Source of the DNA: Bacillus sp. SJS
Lineage (GTDB): Bacteria; Bacillota; Bacilli; Bacillales; Bacillaceae
Direction of reading: 5' to 3'
Assembly (NCBI RefSeq): GCF_000732485.2
Contig: NZ_JAQV02000004.1
Coordinates: 145,401 to 209,400 of the forward strand
DNA length: 64,000 bases
The notes under the pieces are model-generated. The model saw nothing but the letters and a program-made list of their open reading frames with translations, did not search any database and was not told the origin of the DNA. The position numbers were made by a program, and so were the translations under genes. Of the stretch, positions 43,517 to 50,919 are shown one piece after another (position 1 is the stretch's first letter; the number at the start of each line of letters is the position of its first letter).

Positions 43517-44117
43517 TAAATGGAACAATGATCGTGGGATGACACTGATCGAGGTTTTAGCCGTGTTAGTGATATCAGGAATTGTGATAACGGTTTTTTA
43601 TAATGTCTTTATTATGGGTATTAAAACCTATGAAAAAACCAGTGTAGAGGTTCAACTGCGGGATGAGGCTGATTATGTGCTGTCCGACCTATTAGATGTT
43701 GTGAATCAGTCGAAAATAGACAAAGCTGAACTATGTTCTTCAGAGCAAAATGGTACCCCCTGCCTGCGTTTTGTTCAAAACAAATCAATCGAGAACAAGG
43801 ACGGAATTTTTATTGAGCAGAATTCTTCAGAAATCACAACAACAACTTTTATTTTTGGTAAAGAGGTCAAGAAAATAGTTGATCAAAATGGAAATAAAGA
43901 AACTGCCATTCTTACACAATCTCCCTACGAATTACTTGTACCTGTCAAGCCGGAAGAATCAGCAAATATCTTCTGTATTGAAAAGTCAACAGACGGATCT
44001 GGTTCCTGCAAATCCGGACTAATAGAAATGTCCATTCAAATTCAGAATGTTAACTTCACCGAAGAAAAAAATATGACGGTTAAACCAATGACACTTAAAA
44101 GCCAATTTGGATTCTAA
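43500..44117 (+). CDS. Minor prepilin, PilW/PulJ-like
   Basis: About 206 residues with leader MKKTADKWNNDRG and site G|MTLIEVLAVLVISGIVITVFY (Glu5 present). The globular part has two cysteine pairs (CSSEQNGTPC, CIEKSTDGSGSC). It overlaps the preceding gene by 17 bases. The TTG at 43494 (GAGGGG four bases upstream) is a possible alternative start. Three consecutive minor pilins of increasing size resemble the pilV-W-X/gspI-J-K order. Confidence 0.86.
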   Translation: MKKTADKWNNDRGMTLIEVLAVLVISGIVITVFYNVFIMGIKTYEKTSVEVQLRDEADYVLSDLLDVVNQSKIDKAELCSSEQNGTPCLRFVQNKSIENKDGIFIEQNSSEITTTTFIFGKEVKKIVDQNGNKETAILTQSPYELLVPVKPEESANIFCIEKSTDGSGSCKSGLIEMSIQIQNVNFTEEKNMTVKPMTLKSQFGF

Positions 44118-44134
44118 GCATGGAGGAAACGAGT

Positions 44135-45880
44135 ATGTTAAAAAATCAAAAAGGTCAGGCGTTACTAACTGTAATGGTTGTTTCCCTTGTATTCACCGTA
44201 CTCGGGCTGACTATAGTAGCGGGGTCCCTTGGAGGAACGAAACGAACGGAAATAAGGGTGGGGGACATTGAGCTTACAGCGAAAGCTTCAAGAGCTTTAA
44301 ATGAGGTCATTGCACAGTTTCGAAATAAAGTAACGGATCAATCGCAATTTAAGCTAACCAGTGTAACGGATATTGCAGCTATTAATGCAAGACTTGGTAC
44401 ATTAAAATCAGATTTATTGCAGAGCACTTCAATATCCGGCCAGGATAATCCATTAAAAATAGAGGATTTAACTACACTATATAAAATAAATACTACTAAG
44501 TATTTAACAAGAGCCTATGAATTTTCCTATACAGCAAAAGATGGGAACCGAAAAAAAACCGTTACAAAAAAAGTGTTTCTCTCTCCCACCCCTTCTTTTT
44601 TAAATTACGCTGCCGGCACCGGTCCTAATGGAGAAATGTACTTGAATGGGGCGTCTGAATTTAATGGAAATATCTATACTGATAAATTACAAACAAAAAA
44701 TATAGCCCAATACTATGACGCTTCATCCGTTAACGGAGTGCCTTCTTCCAAGGACACCAGATATCCAAAGGTTAATGGCAAAGCAATTATACGGACAAGC
44801 ATTAACGGAAAAACAAATCTATCTGATTATACCCTTTTAAAAACGTATTTTGAGGAGAATTCCAACACTGTTTTTCAAAAGGATACAGAGGATTACATTC
44901 CCGTAAATTTTGAAAACACCCTAGCCCAGATCCTGAACAAGGTCGGTTCCGTCACTGATTTTACAGAAAGCGCCTTTCAATCCGATGAAGCTATTTCAGC
45001 TGCTATATCAAAATTAGTAAAGCCTTGTGAAACAAATTTACTTGCATGGCTATTTCCTTCAGCGCTGCCAGTACCTTCTAAAGTATCATGCTCCAATTCT
45101 TTAAAACTAATAGATGATCAGCTAAGCAACCTAAATGAAATTAATATAATTAATAAAAGCCAGGGACAGAACATTATTTATACAGATATAAAGAAAAAGG
45201 GACTTAAAAGCTACGACATTTTAAAAAACCTTGTGCCATTAACGATTCAAACAAGCTTTGAGCTTGCCGATGAAAAATGGATGATTGTAAACGGAGACTT
45301 AGAAATATTAGCAAGCACTGACACTCCAATAATACTATCAGGCAATCTTTTCGTCACCGGCAATTTAATGATAAAAGGAAATCAGACAAATGCTTCAGGA
45401 AAGCCAGAAACAATTGAGGATGATGAGGTACTCGCAGACTCCACTGTTTACGTACTTGGTAAAACCTCTATCTCTAATACAAACATAAAAGGTATACAGG
45501 GTAAACAGCTCGTCGTTATGTCACATGGAGACTTATCCGTCTCCAGAATTAACGAATTTAAGGATCGTGATCAAATTGAACCCCTTGATGCTTTCCTATA
45601 TACGGATGGCGCCGCCGAGCTTTACGGAGTGGGCTCTATTTTCAACATTAATGGGGGGATATTCGCTCGGGATAGCCTGACAATCAATGCCATTAGGCAA
45701 AATTCTATCACCCGTGCTCAGGTGCTTAAAAATTATATTCAAGATCCAGTTATACAAAAAAACCAGGCTTCGAGATTTTCCGTAACTCACGATCCGAGTG
45801 TCCTTATTGACCAAATGGATGCTCTTCCAAGAGTAGATAAGTACCAGGTTATTATGGATGATACTTTAATTAACAGGTAA
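44135..45880 (+). CDS. Large PilX/GspK-type minor pilin-like protein
   Basis: 581 residues. The N-terminal helix KG|QALLTVMVVSLVFTVLGLTIV resembles PilX or GspK, which lack Glu5 and cap the fibre. The body is rich in Asn/Thr/Ser; the C-terminal third has short strands and turns (LEILASTDTPIILSGNLFVT, GNLMIKGNQ, STVYVLGKTSIS, GQLVVMSHGDLSV-like) that suggest a beta-helix or bactofilin-like fold. ATG at 44135 follows GGAGGAAACGAGT. It ends at a strong bidirectional terminator, opposite the vWA gene. Confidence 0.75.
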   Translation: MLKNQKGQALLTVMVVSLVFTVLGLTIVAGSLGGTKRTEIRVGDIELTAKASRALNEVIAQFRNKVTDQSQFKLTSVTDIAAINARLGTLKSDLLQSTSISGQDNPLKIEDLTTLYKINTTKYLTRAYEFSYTAKDGNRKKTVTKKVFLSPTPSFLNYAAGTGPNGEMYLNGASEFNGNIYTDKLQTKNIAQYYDASSVNGVPSSKDTRYPKVNGKAIIRTSINGKTNLSDYTLLKTYFEENSNTVFQKDTEDYIPVNFENTLAQILNKVGSVTDFTESAFQSDEAISAAISKLVKPCETNLLAWLFPSALPVPSKVSCSNSLKLIDDQLSNLNEINIINKSQGQNIIYTDIKKKGLKSYDILKNLVPLTIQTSFELADEKWMIVNGDLEILASTDTPIILSGNLFVTGNLMIKGNQTNASGKPETIEDDEVLADSTVYVLGKTSISNTNIKGIQGKQLVVMSHGDLSVSRINEFKDRDQIEPLDAFLYTDGAAELYGVGSIFNINGGIFARDSLTINAIRQNSITRAQVLKNYIQDPVIQKNQASRFSVTHDPSVLIDQMDALPRVDKYQVIMDDTLINR

Positions 45881-45885
45881 CAAGT

Positions 45886-45914
45886 AAGGCCTTCCCGGAT
45901 GGGAAGGCCTTTTA
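45886..45914. terminator. Bidirectional terminator between minor pilin and vWA genes
   Basis: Perfect 11-base arms AAGGCCTTCCC (45886-45896) and GGGAAGGCCTT (45901-45911), four-base loop, followed by TTTAT on the plus strand. The two genes converge here. Confidence 0.85.
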
Positions 45915-45926
45915 TCTTGAATCATT

Positions 45927-47591
45927 TCACCATTTGAGTCCATTTGAATTATTCGGATCCTCTACAATGATGGTTCCGGCAGCATTCAATTGAGTTTGAC
46001 CATCTTTAACAACCGCTTCAATTGAATCAAAACCTTGTGTAATGCCAGTTGCCTTGAACAAACCATTTTCAACAGACAGCTTAAATGCATTTGTCGGTCC
46101 TTTTTTCATGCTTTCAATATATTGGTTCGTTGCATCAAGTGGATCAAATTTAAGGTAAGAATTAAGTACCACTGTTTCGCCTACATTAATTTTAATTGGA
46201 GCAAAGACTACACCTTTAACAGGAATTTCGGATACGGTTATTGTAACTTTCTTGTTAAGTGTATAATCTCCTCCATTGAAGACAATCTCAAAGTCTATCG
46301 GATAGGTCCCGCTTTTATTAAATGATAGCGGCAGCGTGTAATTAAGCTGACTTGGATTAGGCTTCGGATTATACTCAATTGTTGGGAGAGCCATTTTGTA
46401 CTGGCCATTTGATAGCTTTGTTGCTTGAGAGCTTTGCTGCAGCGATGCCCCCTCCGGTAAATTGAACAATACGTATCCGTTAGACAAGACTGGTTTTGTA
46501 GAAGAGATATTTTTTGAAATTGTCTGGAATATACTCACAATATCGTTACCGACAGCATTAATGGCCTCCCCTTTGCTCTTTATTGATATGTCTTCCAATA
46601 AATCCATATCAATCTGGGCTCCATTCCGTGCATCGCCAAAACCAATGGAATTAAGGATGATACCCTTGTCAGCTATTAGCTGAGCTTGTTCATTAATGTG
46701 AGTGGTAATATCAGCCTGGACCGCTCCTGATGTTTTTTGTTCAATATAATACTTGCCGTTATGCTCTACGACTACGTAATTTCTGCCTGGATTTGTATCA
46801 AAATACTGCTTTTTCTGACCTGTAATACTTTGACTTCGGTTGGTTGAATCTCCTATGACGTAAGTGCCATCTTTAAAATAAGTTACGAGATTTGACCAAT
46901 ACTTGCCTGCTAACGAACTGTAGCCGAATCGGCTGTAGTAATCATTCACTTCGATAAATTCTTTATATGATTTATTAGTTTGAATCACTTTTTCTGAATT
47001 GGTAGGCTTACCATCCGTCATAAATATTATATATTGTTTTCGGTTTGGGGAATCCTTTCCCTGTTCCAAAATCAATCTCGCCTTCTCAAGGGAGTTGGTG
47101 TAGTTCGTTCCACCTTCCGCTTGCATAGCTGTAACCTTAGTCGTTATTTCAGCTGTGTTAGAGTTCAAAACAAATTGGGAGTTCGCATCACTGACTCCGG
47201 AATCAAATGCGACAAGTGCGAAACGGTCTTTGATTGTTCTGCTGCGGTTATTTTCGTTAAAAGTAGTAAGCGCTGCGGCCATAGCATCTTTTGCATGGAG
47301 CATTTTCGACTTGCCGTTAACAAGTTCATTCATCGAACCGGACTTATCGAAAACAAAGACTACATCAATAGGCGATCTCTCCGTCTTCGGAGCTTCTCCT
47401 TTAGGAGTTACTGTTATTAGAATAGAAGAAGATGCATTTGCACCAAAACCAATTTGTGTCTTATCCGGAGTAGCACTCACCGAAGACTCAATCGATATGC
47501 CAGCTTCAGCAGAAGCAAATTGACTAGGTAATATGAATTGCGAAATAACCAGCGACATTAGTAAAATAGCGGCAAATATCCGTTTAATCAT
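45927..47591 (-). CDS. Secreted von Willebrand factor A domain protein, candidate pilus tip adhesin
   Basis: 554 residues. A signal peptide (cleavage near ASA-EA, residue 28-29) is followed by a vWA domain (about 74-345) with an intact metal site: DxSxS at Asp82/Ser84/Ser86, the GTNYT loop and FMTDGKPT. The vWA domain holds a Tyr-rich insert (about 190-270). C-terminal Ig/bacterial Big-like beta domains follow. There is no sortase motif or membrane anchor. It lies beside the minor pilins, like PilY1 or vWA tip adhesins elsewhere. It has its own promoter and GGAGGAGC ribosome site. Confidence 0.85.
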   Translation of the reverse strand: MIKRIFAAILLMSLVISQFILPSQFASAEAGISIESSVSATPDKTQIGFGANASSSILITVTPKGEAPKTERSPIDVVFVFDKSGSMNELVNGKSKMLHAKDAMAAALTTFNENNRSRTIKDRFALVAFDSGVSDANSQFVLNSNTAEITTKVTAMQAEGGTNYTNSLEKARLILEQGKDSPNRKQYIIFMTDGKPTNSEKVIQTNKSYKEFIEVNDYYSRFGYSSLAGKYWSNLVTYFKDGTYVIGDSTNRSQSITGQKKQYFDTNPGRNYVVVEHNGKYYIEQKTSGAVQADITTHINEQAQLIADKGIILNSIGFGDARNGAQIDMDLLEDISIKSKGEAINAVGNDIVSIFQTISKNISSTKPVLSNGYVLFNLPEGASLQQSSQATKLSNGQYKMALPTIEYNPKPNPSQLNYTLPLSFNKSGTYPIDFEIVFNGGDYTLNKKVTITVSEIPVKGVVFAPIKINVGETVVLNSYLKFDPLDATNQYIESMKKGPTNAFKLSVENGLFKATGITQGFDSIEAVVKDGQTQLNAAGTIIVEDPNNSNGLKW

Positions 47592-47647
47592 CGGAATGCT
47601 CCTCCTATAGACTCATCATAAATGTAAAACTTTGTCTTGACATTCAC

Positions 47648-47660
47648 ATTATACCAAATT
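47648..47660 (-). promoter_or_regulatory. Extended -10 promoter of the vWA gene
   Basis: TGGTATAAT on the minus strand (TGnTATAAT; TATAAT at 47653-47648), about 57 bases before the vWA ATG. A -35 match is weak, as allowed for extended -10 promoters. Confidence 0.55.
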
Positions 47661-47711
47661 AATTGAATGATATAATCATTTTTTCCTATAAACTGAATAT
47701 TAATTTTTCGA

Positions 47712-47741
47712 CAAAAAAACCGGCCCTTTTCAGACCGGTTC
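47712..47741 (-). terminator. Rho-independent terminator of the GGDEF gene
   Basis: AACCGGTC and GGCCGGTT pair (one T.G) on the minus strand around a seven-base loop, followed by seven T, just after the GGDEF stop. Confidence 0.9.
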
Positions 47742-47749
47742 ATCTATGC

Positions 47750-49459
47750 TTATTTTGTGTATCCAGCTACTTTATTCCTGCCTGCTTGCTTGGCCCCTGT
47801 GTACATGGCCCTGTCAGCATGGCGGACGAGGGACAACGCATCATCTGCATCAAACGGAGCTTGGGCAATACCGATGCTTGCTGTGATAAAGATCTGCTGT
47901 TTAGACTGCCCCTCCAAATCCTGTTCAATAAGAAAAGGCTTGCCTGCAATTTCATTCCTCAGGCCTTCTGCCAGGGCGAGAGCTGCATTTCTATCCGTTT
48001 CGGGCAGCAGGACTACAAACTCTTCCCCGCCGTACCTTGCTGCTGTTCCCTTGCTTCCGAAAAATTTCTCGATGCGGTTTGCCAGCTGGGTCAGTACTTC
48101 GTTTCCGGATTGATGTCCGTACATATCATTGACCTGTTTAAAGTGATCAAGGTCGAGAAGAATCAGAGCCAGCTGAGATAAGGTTCCGTTTTTAATTCTT
48201 TGAAATTCTCTTTCCAGCTCCGTTTCCATAAAACGATAGTTATACAGGCCGGTTAACGAGCACCGAATGGACTGCTTAACTGTTTCTTCATGGTACCGGG
48301 CATTTTCAATGGCTACTGCCAAATGAGCAATCAGCAGATTCACGATCATTAGCTGATGGTTTTCAAATTTTCTTCTTTTATTTGAAGCCAGAATGACAAC
48401 GCCTACAACTTGCTGATGCCGGAAAACCGGAAAAGCCATCATACTTTGGGCTGCTTTAGGGATGTACTTGCTCAGGTGGTTCCACTGCGTTCGTTTATGA
48501 AAGAGAAAACTCTTCTTTCTCGCATACACATACCCGCTGATTCCTACATTTAATGAAACGGATTTTTCCGGAGATTTTTTATGTTTTCCATCCTCAATTT
48601 GACGAATAATTTTGAGGGAGGTCTGGTCCATGACATCGATGATATAAGCATAATCAACCTGAATCATATCCGTTATTTTTTCGAGAAACACATCCAGAAC
48701 ATCATCGACTTTCAATCGTTCTGTTAGCTGATAACCGACTTCACTTGCTTTTTGCAAATAGACATTGATATGCTTCGCGACATAGTAATGATTCAGCATG
48801 ATGGAAATCACAACGATTGGAAGTCCTACATAAAAAAGAGCCAGGGAACCAAGCTGTCCGTATAGGACATAAAGAATAAATCCAAAAGGGGATACAATGC
48901 TTGCGGCAAATGCTTCCCATAGGAAATCCCTTGAAAAGAAAGGGGCTTTTCTTTTGTAAATATATCTCCAAATGATGTTGTTTAAAATTAAGTGATTCAC
49001 AAAAAGGGATACCACGACGTAAATAAGGATACTTGCAATAAACCAAAGTGTCAGTTCCTGAGAGCCATGCCCTCCGTCCATCCATTCATATACTGCACCG
49101 CTCACTAAGGAGATGATCATGAACATGAGAAAGTTAACAGGATACCTGTACAGATCCTTCCAGCCAATGCGCAATCTCAAAAGGAGAACAATCATTGCAA
49201 ACTGAATCATGACCATTTCTGCAAATAATCCAAAGTATAAAAAGACAGCAAGTGAAACACCTTCTACAAAAAAGACGGGTGTTCCATTTACTACAATGGG
49301 CATTAAAGCTACCGCACACATCAGGATAAGGAAAAGAAACAAATCCTTTACCGATCCTCCTGCTATATCAGGCGGCCAGATTTGATACGTTAAGTATAAG
49401 ATAATTGGCGAAATAATAGCCCATGTTAACCATAAGGTGATCTGCAGACGTTTATCCAA
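47750..49459 (-). CDS. Membrane-bound diguanylate cyclase (7TM-GAF-GGDEF)
   Basis: 569 residues: about six to eight membrane helices (residues 8-225), a GAF domain (about 245-390) and a GGDEF domain with GGEEF at 477-481. Upstream features DLDHFKQVNDMYGHQSGNEVL and FITASIGIA are intact, so it is probably active and makes c-di-GMP from two GTP. At the usual inhibitory-site position eight residues before the GG there is Gly-Ser-Lys-Gly instead of RxxD. It lies between the pilus genes and folC, followed by a terminator. Regulation is probably by ligands of the membrane or GAF part. Confidence 0.92.
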   Translation of the reverse strand: MDKRLQITLWLTWAIISPIILYLTYQIWPPDIAGGSVKDLFLFLILMCAVALMPIVVNGTPVFFVEGVSLAVFLYFGLFAEMVMIQFAMIVLLLRLRIGWKDLYRYPVNFLMFMIISLVSGAVYEWMDGGHGSQELTLWFIASILIYVVVSLFVNHLILNNIIWRYIYKRKAPFFSRDFLWEAFAASIVSPFGFILYVLYGQLGSLALFYVGLPIVVISIMLNHYYVAKHINVYLQKASEVGYQLTERLKVDDVLDVFLEKITDMIQVDYAYIIDVMDQTSLKIIRQIEDGKHKKSPEKSVSLNVGISGYVYARKKSFLFHKRTQWNHLSKYIPKAAQSMMAFPVFRHQQVVGVVILASNKRRKFENHQLMIVNLLIAHLAVAIENARYHEETVKQSIRCSLTGLYNYRFMETELEREFQRIKNGTLSQLALILLDLDHFKQVNDMYGHQSGNEVLTQLANRIEKFFGSKGTAARYGGEEFVVLLPETDRNAALALAEGLRNEIAGKPFLIEQDLEGQSKQQIFITASIGIAQAPFDADDALSLVRHADRAMYTGAKQAGRNKVAGYTK

Positions 49460-49537
49460 CGCAGCCCCTCCTTCAGCCGTCCTCTGTTTGTTCTATATTT
49501 TAGCAAATTTTCTGACGGTTGTGTTAACTTTTTAGGT

Positions 49538-50857
49538 CTATTCGCCTAAAATTTTCTTTTCAGCTGCCAGCAGATATTGTCGAACCTGAGAAATAAAGTA
49601 CAAAGATCCGCATATAATCAGCATTTCATCGCTTTTTAGCTTCTTAGGAAACGCATTTAAAAATGATTTCCAATCTGCTATTATTTTTTTATTTTTTGTC
49701 CGGCAGGCGTTGTAAATGGATGTGCTGGAAGCAGCCCGGGGAAATTCAAATTCGGTAAGATAGAGATAATCCGCCGTTTTTTCTAATTCATACAGCATTC
49801 TGTCATATTCTTTATCCTCAAGCGCCGTAAATAGCATATGAATGGTTTTATCGCTCTCGTGACCCTTTAATGTTTTCGTCAGACTTTCCACACCTTCAAG
49901 ATTATGTGCACCGTCGATAACGATAAGAGGATCGCGGCTGATTACTTCATATCTCCCGCTCCATTTGGCAGTATATAATCCTTTTCTGATCTGTTCATCT
50001 GATAGCTGAATGAGCCCTTTTTCTCTTAATAGGGAAAGCGCGGCGAGCGCAAGCGAAGCATTCATGGTCTGATGAACTCCGAACATGGTAATTTGGAGAT
50101 CCTCCCAGCTTCCAAATGGAGAGGTAAAAGAGAATGTTTCACCTTCAGTGTGTGACTGAACCTCACTTGTTTGAAAATCATCACCTAATACGTACACTTC
50201 CGCATTTTCATCCGCCGCTTTCTTCCGGATCTGTTCAAGCCCTTTGCTTTTCTGCACACCTGTCACAACCGGAGTCTTCCTTTTAATGATTCCCGCTTTT
50301 TCAGACGCAATCTCCTCTATCGTATCCCCAAGGATGTGCATATGATCATATCCCGTATTTGTAATAATGGATAGGATCGGTTCTGCTATATTCGTAGAAT
50401 CCAGTCTTCCTCCAAGGCCGGTTTCAAGCAGGACATAATCAGGACGATTGAATTCTCCAAAATAAAGGAAAGCCATAGCCGTAATGATTTCAAATTCTGT
50501 CGGTGCTTCGTTTGTTTCTGCTTCCACTCTTTCTGCCGCAGGTTTAATAGCGTTTGCCAGCCTGAGAAGATCATCATCGCTGATTGGATAGCCGTCCATG
50601 CTGATCCTTTCATTAAAGGTCTCCAGGTAAGGGGACGTAAAGGTACCTGCCTTATAGCCCGCCTCATTTAACATGGACCTCATGTAGGAAACGGTTGAAC
50701 CTTTGCCGTTCGTACCTGCTACATGGATCACCGGAATCTTTGTATGAGGATTCCCGAGTTTCTCCATCATTTCAACCATTCGGCCAAGGCCTGGTTTAAT
50801 CCCGAACCTTAAACGGGAGTGAATCCAATCCAAAGCTTCTTCATATGTATTCAGCAT
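49538..50857 (-). CDS. folC: Folylpolyglutamate synthase / dihydrofolate synthase FolC
   Basis: Adds glutamate to folates. Mur-ligase fold with P-loop HVAGTNGKGSTVSYM (residues 45-59), the region FTSPYLETFNERI, ETGLGGRLDSTN, and VIDGAHN in the C-terminal domain. 439 residues. GAGGTGATTAG precedes the ATG. A terminator separates it from valS, and a gap of 78 bases from the GGDEF gene. Confidence 0.96.
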   Translation of the reverse strand: MLNTYEEALDWIHSRLRFGIKPGLGRMVEMMEKLGNPHTKIPVIHVAGTNGKGSTVSYMRSMLNEAGYKAGTFTSPYLETFNERISMDGYPISDDDLLRLANAIKPAAERVEAETNEAPTEFEIITAMAFLYFGEFNRPDYVLLETGLGGRLDSTNIAEPILSIITNTGYDHMHILGDTIEEIASEKAGIIKRKTPVVTGVQKSKGLEQIRKKAADENAEVYVLGDDFQTSEVQSHTEGETFSFTSPFGSWEDLQITMFGVHQTMNASLALAALSLLREKGLIQLSDEQIRKGLYTAKWSGRYEVISRDPLIVIDGAHNLEGVESLTKTLKGHESDKTIHMLFTALEDKEYDRMLYELEKTADYLYLTEFEFPRAASSTSIYNACRTKNKKIIADWKSFLNAFPKKLKSDEMLIICGSLYFISQVRQYLLAAEKKILGE

Positions 50858-50876
50858 CTAATCACCTCACTAGGAT

Positions 50877-50911
50877 AAAAAAGCAGGTGACCATCCTGAT
50901 GATGATCACCT
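50877..50911 (-). terminator. Terminator between valS and folC
   Basis: Eleven-base arms (50885-50895 and 50901-50911) pair on the minus strand with one T.G, followed by GCTTTTTTAT. folC starts only 28 bases after the stem, so some read-through or a separate promoter is likely. Confidence 0.8.
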
Positions 50912-50919
50912 TAAAAGCT

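Noticed and set aside
47663..48181. 172-codon plus-strand ORF opposite the GGDEF gene
   Set aside because: Begins upstream of the GGDEF terminator and runs antisense through the conserved GGDEF domain; no ribosome site.
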